Of a stretch of DNA of 59,646 nt, positions 29,318 to 38,023 are shown piece by piece. The DNA comes from Syntrophomonadaceae bacterium (lineage in GTDB: Bacteria; Bacillota; Dethiobacteria; DTU022). Under the pieces are notes generated by a model, which worked only from the letters and a program-made list of their open reading frames with translations, was not told the DNA's origin and searched no databases. Position 1 is the first letter of the stretch; every line of letters starts with the position of its first letter. Made by a program: the position numbers and the translations under genes. The stretch lies in the NCBI GenBank assembly GCA_007121075.1, contig SKMK01000020.1, forward strand, positions 1 to 59,646. Direction: 5' to 3'.

Positions 29318-30013
29318 ATGAGTGAAAGCGTAAGAGATACCATCAAAATGGTTGATATCTATATCATGGGCAAGCGCTACACGGTGCCGGAAACGCTGAC
29401 CATTATGGATGCTATGGAATATGCCGGTTACCAGCTCAAGCGCGGCTGCGGCTGCAGGGCCGGTTTCTGCGGGGCCTGCGCCACTGTTTACCGCATGGCC
29501 GGAGATTACGAGCTGAAAGTTGGCCTGGCCTGCCAGACCAAGGTGGAAGAGGGGATGTATCTGGCCCAGATTCCGTTTTTCCCGGCCCGGAAAGCTACCT
29601 ACGAGCTGGAAGAAATAAGGCCCTCAGTGGCCCATTTTACCCAGCTTTACCCTGAAGTATTCCGCTGCCTTGGCTGTAACTCCTGCACCAAGGTCTGCCC
29701 GCAGGACATCGAAGTGATGCAGTACATTGCCTACCTGCAGAGAGGGGATTTTGCCCGGGCGGCAGACATATCTTTTGACTGCCTGATGTGCGGGCTTTGC
29801 GTTTCCCGTTGTCCGGTCAACATTGTCCACTACAACGCGGCCCTGGCCGCCCGCCGGCTGTACAGCCGTTACATCGCCAAACCGGACGCTTTCCTGGCGG
29901 AGCGGGCCAAGGCGATTGAAGCAGGCGAACTGGACGCTGAAATAGGCGAACTGGTCAAGGGGGACAAAGAAAAACTGCAGGAACTTTACAATAACCGGGA
30001 AATCGAAAAGTAA
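29318..30013 (+). CDS. Fumarate reductase/succinate dehydrogenase-type iron-sulfur subunit
   Basis: 231 aa. The N-terminal 2Fe-2S domain has GCGCRAGFCGACATVYR and a later Cys (GLACQTK). Two 4Fe-4S motifs follow, CLGCNSCTKVCP and CLMCGLCVSRCP. This is the electron-wire subunit of a soluble FrdAB-like enzyme; the second cluster motif has the regular 4Fe spacing rather than the 3Fe-4S type of membrane SdhB. TAAGGAGG precedes the ATG. The flavoprotein gene follows after 25 bases. No cytochrome b anchor gene is nearby. Confidence 0.87.
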   Translation: MSESVRDTIKMVDIYIMGKRYTVPETLTIMDAMEYAGYQLKRGCGCRAGFCGACATVYRMAGDYELKVGLACQTKVEEGMYLAQIPFFPARKATYELEEIRPSVAHFTQLYPEVFRCLGCNSCTKVCPQDIEVMQYIAYLQRGDFARAADISFDCLMCGLCVSRCPVNIVHYNAALAARRLYSRYIAKPDAFLAERAKAIEAGELDAEIGELVKGDKEKLQELYNNREIEK

Positions 30014-30038
30014 ACCCTGAAGGGGAGGATTGAAGAGC

Positions 30039-31643
30039 TTGGCTTATACACCGCAGTTAAAAGAACTAATGAAAAAAGTGGAAGAAACCAGGGCCTCCCG
30101 CGTGGGCGTGGATTATCCCCGGATGTCTCCGGAAGAAAGGCGGGAAGTGTTACAGAATTTTCATCCCGACTATATCGAAGACGGCTTCAGGGAGATCAAG
30201 GTAGGTGTAGATAAAGGCATCCGGATGACCAACGAGATGGCCGATGTTTTTGAATCTTACAGCCGCCTCCGGGACATGGAGATAGACTTTAAAGCGGAGC
30301 CCGATTATGATGTTGATGTTTTAATCATCGGCGGTGGCGGAGCCGGTGCTTCGGCGGCTTTAAAGGCGCATGAAGCGGGGGCCAATGTGCTGCTGACTAC
30401 AAAACTGCGCTTTGGCGATGCCAACACCATGATGGCCCAGGGAGGAATCCAGGCTGCCGACAAGGAGAACGATACCCCGGCAATCCACTACCTGGATGTG
30501 GTCGGCGGCGGGCGCCTGGAGAATATCCCCGAACTGGCCCGGGCCCTGGTCATGGACGCACCCCTGGTAATCAGGTGGTTAGAAGAGCTGGGAACCATGT
30601 TCGATAAAAATGAAAAAGGAACCATGATCACCAGCCACGGCGGAGGGACTTCCCGCAAGAGGATGCACGCCGCCCGCGATTATACCGGGGCCGAGATCAT
30701 GAGGACTTTAAGGGACGAGGTCTACAACAAGGGAATTAACGTGATTGAGTTTAGCCCGGCAGTGGAAATTTTACTTGATCAGCAGGGCCGGGCCGGCGGA
30801 ACAGTCCTCTATAATTTGGAAACAGAGCAGTACTTAATAGCCCGGTCCAAAACGGTTATTATTGCCACCGGCGGTTCCGGGAGGCTCCACTACCGGGGCT
30901 TTCCAACCAGCAACCATTACGGGGCCACCGCTGACGGACTGATTATCGGCTACCGGGCCGGGGCCAAAACGATCTACACCGATTCGATCCAGTATCACCC
31001 CACCGGCGGAGCATTTCCGCCCCAGTTACTGGGGCTGCTGGTTACCGAGAAAACCCGGGGCCTGGGGGCACAACCGCTCAACATTAACGGGGAACAATTT
31101 GTTTATCACCTGGAAACCAGGGACGTGGAATCATCGGCCATTATCCGGGAGTGCGAGGAACGCGGCCTGGGTGTGCCCCTGCCGACGGGAATCACCGCTG
31201 TCTGGCTCGATTCGCCTTTGATTGAACTGATCCACGGCGAAGGCACCATTGAACGCCAGCTTCCGGCCATGCTGCGCCAGTTCAAGCGTTTTGACGTTGA
31301 TATCCGCAAGGAACCGATGCTGATTTATCCAACCCTGCATTATCAGAATGGAGGCCTTCTGATTGATGACCAGGCTCGCACCAGCGTGGAAAACCTGTAC
31401 GTAGCCGGAGAAGCGGCCGGGGGCATTCACGGTACCAACAGGCTGATGGGCAATTCACTGCTTGATATCCTTGTTTTCGGCCGGCGGGCTGGAATGGGTG
31501 CCGCGGCCAAAAGCAAAGAAATCTCCACCCCTGAAGGCTTAAATCTTGATCATGTCGCTTCATATCACCGGGAACTGGAGGAAGCGGATGCGGCAGGCGA
31601 AAGGGTAGGACCAATCCTTCTTCCGCACTACACTCACCGGTGA
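30039..31643 (+). CDS. Fumarate reductase-like flavoprotein subunit, soluble type
   Basis: 534 aa. FAD motif VLIIGGGGAGASAALKAHEAG near residue 90; substrate/catalytic segments GGGTSRKRMHAARDYTGAEI and QYHPTGGAFPP; C-terminal GTNRLMGNSLLDILVFGRRAG. At the place where SdhA and membrane FrdA carry the FAD-linking His (S-H-T-x-x-A-Q-G-G), this protein has DANTMMAQGG, so FAD is probably bound non-covalently, as in L-aspartate oxidase and soluble fumarate reductases. That favours fumarate reduction over succinate oxidation. Start TTG 30039 is preferred because GGGGAGG (30022-30028) is only one base from TTG 30030. Electron donor unknown. Confidence 0.87.
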   Translation: MAYTPQLKELMKKVEETRASRVGVDYPRMSPEERREVLQNFHPDYIEDGFREIKVGVDKGIRMTNEMADVFESYSRLRDMEIDFKAEPDYDVDVLIIGGGGAGASAALKAHEAGANVLLTTKLRFGDANTMMAQGGIQAADKENDTPAIHYLDVVGGGRLENIPELARALVMDAPLVIRWLEELGTMFDKNEKGTMITSHGGGTSRKRMHAARDYTGAEIMRTLRDEVYNKGINVIEFSPAVEILLDQQGRAGGTVLYNLETEQYLIARSKTVIIATGGSGRLHYRGFPTSNHYGATADGLIIGYRAGAKTIYTDSIQYHPTGGAFPPQLLGLLVTEKTRGLGAQPLNINGEQFVYHLETRDVESSAIIRECEERGLGVPLPTGITAVWLDSPLIELIHGEGTIERQLPAMLRQFKRFDVDIRKEPMLIYPTLHYQNGGLLIDDQARTSVENLYVAGEAAGGIHGTNRLMGNSLLDILVFGRRAGMGAAAKSKEISTPEGLNLDHVASYHRELEEADAAGERVGPILLPHYTHR

Positions 31644-32872
31644 TGGCAGGAATGGAAGCAAAAGCAGCTCAGCCCCTGAAAGGAGTGCAGGTTTTAGATT
31701 TGACACGCCTCCTCCCGGGCCCCCTGTGTACGATGATCCTCGGTGACTACGGGGCTGAAGTGATAAAAGTGGAAGACGTGCAGGCCGGCGACCTGACCAG
31801 GTACGTCGGCTCTACTCTTGGTGGCGGGATGGGGGCGGAAGGGCCCCTGTTCCGACAGTTAAACCGTAATAAAAAAGGTTTGGCCCTGGACCTGAAGGAA
31901 GACAGGGGTAAAGAAATTTTGAAAAGGTTAGCCACCCGGGCGGACGTACTTGTGGAAGGTTTCAGGCCGGGTGTGATGGACAGACTTGGGATTGGCTACG
32001 GGGAGCTGAGCCGCTTAAACGAGCGCCTGGTCTATGCGGCTATAACCGGTTACGGCCAGGAAAGCCCGTACCGGCACAGGGCCGGCCATGATCTTAATTA
32101 TGTGGGACTCAGTGGGCTTTTAGAACTAAGCGCGGAAAAAGGCGGCCTTCCGGTTATGCCCACGTCCCAGGTGTCTGATGTGGCAGGCGGCGCCTTAATG
32201 GGCGTAAACGGGATCATGATCGCTCTTTTTGAGCGGGAGAGGACCGGCAAAGGGCGTTTTGTAGATGTTTCAATGACCCGGGGTATGCTGCCCTGGCTTA
32301 CCTATCCGGCTTCTTACCTGGGCCGGGAAGATGAACTTCCCCGCCGGGGGCGATGCCTCTTAAGCGGGGCTTATGCCTGCTACAATGTCTATGAAACCGC
32401 CGACGGCAAATACATGAGCCTGGGCGCCCTGGAGCCTGTATTCTGGCAGAGATTTTGCGAAGCGGTAAACAAGCCGCAGTGGATCGATCGGCAGTTTGAG
32501 CAAGAAGAAAACGAACCGGTTGGAAGCAGGGCCTTAATTGAAGAAGTCAGGGCTTTGTTTAAAAATAAAACCAGGGCCAGGTGGGAGGATTTATTTAAAG
32601 AAATCGATGCCTGCTGTGAACCCGTCCTGGATATAAATGAAGCTATTGACCACCCGCTGAGCCGGGAAGAAAACTACTGGCTTGAAACCATCCTGGAAAG
32701 CGGGTTCAAAGAAAAAATGGTCGGTTTTCCCCTGCTGTTCTCGGGAAGGGGCGGCGAGCTGCGGCTGCCACCGCCGGGACACGGGGAGCACACGGATGAG
32801 ATCCTGCTAAATCTTGGTTACAGCGACCACGATCTGGACACTCTAAAACAGCAGGGCATAATCAATAAATAA
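31643..32872 (+). CDS. CaiB/BaiF family protein with alpha-methylacyl-CoA racemase active site
   Basis: About 409 aa. The class III fold begins LKGVQVLDLTRLLPGP. It carries GHDLNYVGLSG, SDVAGGALMG and LGALEPVFW, which give His149, Asp179 and Glu264. In Mycobacterium alpha-methylacyl-CoA racemase the triad is His126, Asp156 and Glu241, with the same spacings of 30 and 85. CoA-transferases of this family lack the His. A racemase for 2-methylacyl-CoA thioesters is therefore more likely than a CoA-transferase, which fits branched-chain amino-acid degradation. The start overlaps the flavoprotein stop; no strong ribosome-binding site, and ATG 31652 is a possible alternative. Confidence 0.87.
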   Translation: MAGMEAKAAQPLKGVQVLDLTRLLPGPLCTMILGDYGAEVIKVEDVQAGDLTRYVGSTLGGGMGAEGPLFRQLNRNKKGLALDLKEDRGKEILKRLATRADVLVEGFRPGVMDRLGIGYGELSRLNERLVYAAITGYGQESPYRHRAGHDLNYVGLSGLLELSAEKGGLPVMPTSQVSDVAGGALMGVNGIMIALFERERTGKGRFVDVSMTRGMLPWLTYPASYLGREDELPRRGRCLLSGAYACYNVYETADGKYMSLGALEPVFWQRFCEAVNKPQWIDRQFEQEENEPVGSRALIEEVRALFKNKTRARWEDLFKEIDACCEPVLDINEAIDHPLSREENYWLETILESGFKEKMVGFPLLFSGRGGELRLPPPGHGEHTDEILLNLGYSDHDLDTLKQQGIINK

Positions 32873-33018
32873 TTAAACTAACGCTTTTGAGGCAAGGAGA
32901 CGCGGTATTTTATATAGCTGCTGCCAGGTTTGGTATTCGTGGCCGTAAAAACCGAATGATTTCGGATTACCGCGGCTGGGCTCAATTCGGCAGCAAGGAA
33001 AATTTTTTTCAGGCAGCC

Positions 33019-33047
33019 TTTACCGAACGGGGCTGCCGATCTATAAT
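33019..33047 (+). promoter_or_regulatory. Sigma-A promoter of the nth-lon operon
   Basis: TTTACC (33019-33024), exactly 17 bp, TATAAT (33042-33047). Transcription would begin near 33054. A 7-bp stem, GGCAGCC (33012-33018) with GGCTGCC (33031-33037), overlaps the spacer but is not followed by a T-run. Confidence 0.55.
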
Positions 33048-33103
33048 ATTATATGCCAATTTGCAGGATAGAAGAAAAAGATAAAGAAGAGGAGCGAATC
33101 GGG

Positions 33104-33730
33104 TTGGTGCTGGAAAGGCTTGCTGCTTATTACCCGCAGGCCGGGACGGCTTTGAAGTACGACAACCCGTACCAGCTATTCGTGGCAACGGTCTTGTCCG
33201 CCCAGACTACGGACGAGCAAGTCAACCGGATTACCGCCGATTTGTTCAAAGCTGCCCCTTCCGTTTATGATTTATCCCGGATGAAACCTTCAGAGCTTGA
33301 ACAGTACGTGAAGCGGTGCGGTCTGTACCGTCATAAGAGCCGTTACCTGGTGGAAGCGGCCCGGGTCATCGTCAGAGATTACGGGGGCCGTATTCCCGAT
33401 CAGCGCGATCAGTTGATCAAACTGCCCGGGGTGGGAAGGAAGACAGCAAATATTATCATCAGCAGCGCGTACGGCAAACCGGCCATTGCGGTGGACACCC
33501 ATGTTTTCCGGGTTTCTAAAAGGCTTGGCCTGGCCGGCGGCAGCACGGTGGAAAAGGTGGAAAAACAGCTGGAAAAAGTGATCCCAATAGAACAGTGGAG
33601 TGATACTCACCACCGCCTCATTGCCCTCGGCCGGAATATTTGCCAGGCCCGCAACCCGCGGTGTGCCGACTGTTTTTTGGAGGATCTCTGTGTTTATGCC
33701 AGGAAAAGGGGAGATAAAAAATGGCTGTAG
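33104..33730 (+). CDS. nth: Endonuclease III
   Basis: DNA glycosylase/AP lyase that removes oxidised pyrimidines. It has the helix-hairpin-helix LPGVGRKTAN with catalytic Lys113, catalytic Asp131 in AVDTHVFRV (18 residues apart, as in E. coli Lys120/Asp138), and the C-terminal cluster C-X6-C-X2-C-X5-C (CQARNPRCADCFLEDLC). About 208 aa. An ATG at 33053 extends the frame, but it has no ribosome-binding site and the promoter above would start mRNA at about 33054. TTG 33104, 9 bases after AAGAGGAG, is therefore preferred. It overlaps the next gene by 10 bases. Confidence 0.93.
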   Translation: MVLERLAAYYPQAGTALKYDNPYQLFVATVLSAQTTDEQVNRITADLFKAAPSVYDLSRMKPSELEQYVKRCGLYRHKSRYLVEAARVIVRDYGGRIPDQRDQLIKLPGVGRKTANIIISSAYGKPAIAVDTHVFRVSKRLGLAGGSTVEKVEKQLEKVIPIEQWSDTHHRLIALGRNICQARNPRCADCFLEDLCVYARKRGDKKWL

Positions 33731-36144
33731 AGCATTTAACCGGCATCGAGATCAGGCTGGCCTGCGACATGGAAGAAGCAGGATTTGAAACAACGGCTGA
33801 TGTGGCGCCGCTTGAAGAAATGATCGGCCAGGAGAGGGCGGTCAGGGCCACTGAATTCGGCCTGAGGATAAAGCGCCCCGGTTACAATATTTTTATGTCC
33901 GGCCTGACCGGAACCGGAAAATCAAGCTACGCCCAGTCGATCGTAGAAAAAATTTCGGCGGAAGAACCAGTTCCGGACGACTGGGTTTATGTCTATAATT
34001 TCGAACACCCCGGAGAACCGCTGGCTCTTAACCTGCCAGCCGGCAAGGGCGCAGAGTTCCGCCATCAGGTTGAAGAACTGCTTGAGGACCTGAAAGAAAA
34101 CATCCCCAAAGCTTTTGACGGGGATGATTATGAAAAACAAAAATCAGTCCATGTTAAGGAATTTCAAGATGCCCGGGCCGAACTACTGGATGAATTGAAC
34201 AAAGTGGCCCAGGACAAGGGGTTTGCCCTGAAAAGGACCAGCTCCGGTTTTGTGACCATTCCCCTCCAGGAGGGAGAACAAATCGGAGAGGACGAATACG
34301 CCAAGCTGGATCAGGAAACAAAGGATGATATGGAAAAAAACTCCAACGAAGTCCAGATGAAAGCCATGGAGATCATGCGCAAGGTCCAGAAGCTGGAAAA
34401 AGATCTCAAGGAAAAGCTCAAGGAACTGGACCAGGAGGTCGGTATGGCGGCGGTGGGCCATCTTTTCAACGAGCTGATGGAACAGTATGAACAGTATTCG
34501 ACAGTGAAAAAATACCTGGAGGCTTTCCAGGAAGATGTTCTTTCCAACCTGTCCGATTTCCGGAGCGATGAAGAAGACCAGCAGAACCCGATGATGTGGC
34601 TGCGCCAGCAGGGCCAGGAGCAATCCGACCGGCGCTACATGGTAAACCTGGTGGTGGACAACCGGGATACGGAAGGGGCACCCATGGTTTATGAAACCAA
34701 CCCTTCCTATTACAATTTACTCGGGCGGGTGGAATATGAAAACCGCTTTGGCACGGTGATGACCGACTTTACCATGATCAAAGCCGGGGCCTTGCACCGG
34801 GCCAACGGTGGCTACTTGATTTTGCAGGCCCGGGATGTTCTGACTTCGATCCAGTCCTGGGAAGTATTGAAACGGGTGCTCCGGACCAGGGAAATCCGGA
34901 TTGAAAATATCAGCGAGCATTTCGGGCTGGTGGCCATGTCTACCCTCCGCCCCCAGTCGATCCCGCTCAATGTCAAAGTGGTCATGATCGGCAGTCCTTT
35001 TATATATTTCTTGCTTTACCATCACGATGAAGATTTCCGGAAGCTGTTCAAAATTAAATCCGACTTTGACATAGAAATGGAACACAGGGAAGACAACGTC
35101 ACTAAGATGGCCAGCTTTATTTCTTTCCACTGCAACAGCCAGGGCCTGCGTCATTTTGACCACCGGGCGGTGGCAGAGATTGTCGAATACAGCACCCGCC
35201 TGGCTGAAAATCAGGACAAGCTCAGCACGAGGTTCAATGAAATTGTGGACCTGCTCTTTGAGGCCGATGCCTGGGCTGATTTTGAAGGCGCCGAACTGGT
35301 CGGCAAAGAGCATGTGGAGCAAGCGATGGAAGAAATGATTTACCGTTCTAACAAGTACGAAGAAAAAATTGTCGATTCTATAAAAGAAGGCGAAATACTC
35401 CTGGACCTTGAGGGGGAAAAGGAGGGCCAGGTCAATGCCCTGTCAGTCATCGATCAAGGCGATTACCGGTTTGGCCGCCCTTCGAGGATTACTGCCGCCA
35501 CCTACCTGGGTCGCAAGGGAATCATTAACATTGAGCGGGAAAGCGAGCTGAGCGGGCGCCTGCACAGCAAGGGGATCTTAATCTTAAACGGCTACCTCGG
35601 ATCCCGTTACGGGATCCTGGTTCCGCTGAATCTTACCGCCAGCATTTGTTTCGAACAGTCATACGGGGGCGTGGACGGCGACAGCGCCTCGGCCGCCGAA
35701 CTCTATGCCCTCCTGTCCAGCCTGGCCGGGGTCCCCGTCCGGCAGGATCTGGCCGTTACCGGTTCGATTAACCAGAAAGGCGAAATCCAGCCAGTAGGCG
35801 GGGTAAGCGCCAAAATTGAAGGGTTCTTCATGGCCTGCAAGTCCAGGGCCCTTACGGGCAAACAGGGCGTAATTATCCCCGCGAAAAACAAAAAATCGCT
35901 GATGCTAAAAAAAGAAGTGGTTGAAGCGGTTGAAAAGGGCAGCTTTAACATCTATACCATCGAAACGGTCGATGACGGGATCGAGCTGCTGACCGGCCTT
36001 AAGCCGGGCCAACTTACAAAGGATGATGCTTTCGAAGCGGGCAGCTTCAACGAAAAAGTGCTGGCTAAACTGAAGCAGTTCAATGAAATCCTGAACAAAG
36101 AAAAAAGCAGGAACGCGCCGGAAAACAGCACTGAAGATGGATAG
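33721..36144 (+). CDS. Lon-like ATP-dependent protease (LonB/AAA_32 type)
   Basis: 807 aa. An AAA+ domain with Walker A GLTGTGKS (61-68) is split by a long charged coiled-coil insert (about residues 120-275). The C-terminal S16 protease domain has catalytic Ser655 (DGDSASAAE) and Lys698 (GGVSAKIEGF). The 43-residue spacing equals that of Ser679/Lys722 in E. coli Lon. It lacks the N-terminal substrate-recognition domain of LonA, and no trans-membrane segment is evident, unlike archaeal LonB. It probably degrades damaged or regulatory proteins. Its start overlaps nth, so the two are co-transcribed. Confidence 0.92.
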   Translation: MAVEHLTGIEIRLACDMEEAGFETTADVAPLEEMIGQERAVRATEFGLRIKRPGYNIFMSGLTGTGKSSYAQSIVEKISAEEPVPDDWVYVYNFEHPGEPLALNLPAGKGAEFRHQVEELLEDLKENIPKAFDGDDYEKQKSVHVKEFQDARAELLDELNKVAQDKGFALKRTSSGFVTIPLQEGEQIGEDEYAKLDQETKDDMEKNSNEVQMKAMEIMRKVQKLEKDLKEKLKELDQEVGMAAVGHLFNELMEQYEQYSTVKKYLEAFQEDVLSNLSDFRSDEEDQQNPMMWLRQQGQEQSDRRYMVNLVVDNRDTEGAPMVYETNPSYYNLLGRVEYENRFGTVMTDFTMIKAGALHRANGGYLILQARDVLTSIQSWEVLKRVLRTREIRIENISEHFGLVAMSTLRPQSIPLNVKVVMIGSPFIYFLLYHHDEDFRKLFKIKSDFDIEMEHREDNVTKMASFISFHCNSQGLRHFDHRAVAEIVEYSTRLAENQDKLSTRFNEIVDLLFEADAWADFEGAELVGKEHVEQAMEEMIYRSNKYEEKIVDSIKEGEILLDLEGEKEGQVNALSVIDQGDYRFGRPSRITAATYLGRKGIINIERESELSGRLHSKGILILNGYLGSRYGILVPLNLTASICFEQSYGGVDGDSASAAELYALLSSLAGVPVRQDLAVTGSINQKGEIQPVGGVSAKIEGFFMACKSRALTGKQGVIIPAKNKKSLMLKKEVVEAVEKGSFNIYTIETVDDGIELLTGLKPGQLTKDDAFEAGSFNEKVLAKLKQFNEILNKEKSRNAPENSTEDG

Positions 36145-36183
36145 ATCCAAAACAACGAGTAAAACTAAGCAGAAGGGGTCTTT

Positions 36184-36642
36184 ATGCACCTGGTACTGGT
36201 TGAACCGGAAATACCGCAGAATACGGGCAACGTGGCCCGAACCTGTGTCATGACGGGCACAAAACTGCACCTGGTCGAACCGCTCGGTTTTACGCTGTCC
36301 GAAAAAGAGGTGCGCCGCTCCGGTCTCGATTACTGGCAGTACCTGGACCTGGAAGTGCACCGTAATTTTTATGAGTTAAGGGAAAAGTACCACTCGGCCC
36401 GTTATGTATATTTCAGCACCCGGGGCCGCAGTTATTACCATCAGTTTGACTACGGCCAGGATGACTTCCTGGTTTTCGGCAGTGAAACCAGGGGCCTTGG
36501 CCAGGAGATCCTGGATCAGGCTGAAATTACCCTGCGTATCCCCATGAACAACCAGATCCCCCGTTCTCTCAACCTGGGGAACTCCGTGGCCCTGGTGCTC
36601 TATGAAGCCTTAAGGCAACAGGGTTTTCCAGGCTTGAAATAA
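36184..36642 (+). CDS. trmL: tRNA (cytidine(34)-2'-O)-methyltransferase
   Basis: 152 aa, the standard length of TrmL (SPOUT family, YibK). It begins LVLVEPEIPQNTGNVARTC and ends with the trefoil-knot segment RIPMNNQIPRSLNLGNSVAL that binds S-adenosylmethionine. FGSETRGL, the second SPOUT motif, is also present. It modifies the wobble base of some leucine tRNAs. AAGGGGTC precedes the ATG. It ends facing the minus-strand transporter gene. Confidence 0.95.
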   Translation: MHLVLVEPEIPQNTGNVARTCVMTGTKLHLVEPLGFTLSEKEVRRSGLDYWQYLDLEVHRNFYELREKYHSARYVYFSTRGRSYYHQFDYGQDDFLVFGSETRGLGQEILDQAEITLRIPMNNQIPRSLNLGNSVALVLYEALRQQGFPGLK

Positions 36643-36732
36643 ACAATCTGATTTCGGTGAGAAGGCAGGTTGATTTTACTTGTCGGGTTCAATTGGCTCG
36701 TGACGGTACTGGGGGGATTGCCTGTCCTGCGG

Positions 36733-37827
36733 TCAGGCATCATGGCCTTCTGATTCGCTTGAGGAGTGGATCGCCTCTTCTTTCCGGCGCCGGTCGAGAT
36801 AGTAATGCTCAAGCAGCACTTTCAGGGTGGCGGCAATGGGGATGGCCAGCACGATTCCCAAAAGTCCCATCAACTGCCCCCCGATCAGGACAAAAACGAT
36901 TACGGTCAGGGGGCTTAAATCAGTTGCTTTGCCCAGGAAGAACGGGGTAAAGACAAAAGCATCCAGGATCTGGACGCCAATATAAAGGATCAGGACCAGG
37001 ATAATGCCAGGGGTATCGGGCATAATACTTAAAAGCAGGGCCGGGATAGTGGCCGTAACCGGGCCGATGTAGAGGATTATGTTCAGGGCACCGGCCAGGA
37101 TACCTAAAGTGAGGGCAAAGGGCATATTCAGGATGGTCAGGCCAACCCAGGTTAAAAAGCCGACAAAGAGGCATTTAAGCAGGGTGCCCCGGACGTAAGC
37201 CCCGACTTTCTCATCGATGATGCTTAAAGCGTGCTGGACATTATCTTTGTAAATTTGCGGAAAAATAAGAGTCAAGTTTTTCCTGACGCTGCCCAGGTCC
37301 TGGACCAGGTAAAATACCACAAAAATCAGGGCCAGGCCGACCCAGACCCGAGTCACCACGCCCATGGAAACAGCGGTCAAATAACGCAACAGCTGCTGGA
37401 CGTTGCTTGGAGCCTGCCTGACAAACTGGTCGGTATATTCGATGAAGATCTCGGTCAGCTGGAGGTTGAATCTCTCGTCGAGATCTTCAAAGTAGGCTAC
37501 CAGTTCGGGCAAGTCCCTGGCAAATTCAGTGCTCAGGAAAATGACCAGCTCCCTTACTTCCGTGATTAAACCGGGGATTAAAAGGTAAAATAGCAAAATC
37601 AGGGCGACCAGGATCAGGATTGATGTGACCACGGCGGCCAGGATCGGCTTGATCTTGATGCTGATTAAAAAATTTACCAGGGGGGTTATGAAATAGACCA
37701 CGAAGAGGGCAATGATAATAATGGAAATAACCGGGGCCAGCTGGATCAGGACCCAGATTGCGATAAAGACAGCGGCGGCAATAAAGACTATTTTTAAAGC
37801 CAGGCGGGTTTCCCGATCATTAAACAA
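36733..37827 (-). CDS. AI-2E family transporter (PerM-like membrane protein)
   Basis: 364 aa with about seven to eight hydrophobic segments. It has the early double helix (IVFIAAAVFIAIWVLIQL, then a second), a long amphipathic middle part that includes an LPELVAYFEDLDERFN region, and the C-terminal LTVIVFVLIGGQLMGLLGIVLAIP motif that marks the family. Members export small molecules, autoinducer-2 in E. coli TqsA and Na+ in some relatives; the substrate here is unknown. The tail is charged and ends just before the end of trmL. It is transcribed divergently from dnaE. Confidence 0.9.
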   Translation of the reverse strand: MFNDRETRLALKIVFIAAAVFIAIWVLIQLAPVISIIIIALFVVYFITPLVNFLISIKIKPILAAVVTSILILVALILLFYLLIPGLITEVRELVIFLSTEFARDLPELVAYFEDLDERFNLQLTEIFIEYTDQFVRQAPSNVQQLLRYLTAVSMGVVTRVWVGLALIFVVFYLVQDLGSVRKNLTLIFPQIYKDNVQHALSIIDEKVGAYVRGTLLKCLFVGFLTWVGLTILNMPFALTLGILAGALNIILYIGPVTATIPALLLSIMPDTPGIILVLILYIGVQILDAFVFTPFFLGKATDLSPLTVIVFVLIGGQLMGLLGIVLAIPIAATLKVLLEHYYLDRRRKEEAIHSSSESEGHDA

Positions 37828-37890
37828 AGCCTTACTCCTTTTAAAAGGTGCTCAGGATTAAAATTTAAAATTGCCGGATATTATGAATAT

Positions 37891-37896
37891 ATTGTA
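37891..37896 (-). promoter_or_regulatory. Candidate promoter of the AI-2E family transporter gene
   Basis: On the minus strand the sequence reads ATGGTACAAT: a TGN-extended -10 box, TACAAT (5 of 6). The -35 region is only a T-run. Transcription would start near 37884, about 57 bases before the gene. The rest of the 196-base divergent region is AT-rich; I do not see a dnaE promoter with correct spacing. Confidence 0.4.
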
Positions 37897-38023
37897 CCAT
37901 AAATCTTGATCTAAAAAAAGCTAAAGGCCGGCAGTTTTTTATTTGATTGGAGCAAAGGTATTTGCCTTGATAAGTCGAAAATTAATCTAATATGCACTAG
38001 TTTTTAACGCGGAGGGTTTTACC

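Noticed and set aside
32887-33084. A 65-codon open frame between the racemase-like gene and nth
   Set aside because: No recognisable protein features; it runs over a promoter and hairpin and into nth.
36716-36741. GATTGCCTG/CAGGCATC bulged stem between trmL and the AI-2E family gene as terminator
   Set aside because: Bulged, without T-run on either strand, and overlapping the stop codon of the minus-strand gene.
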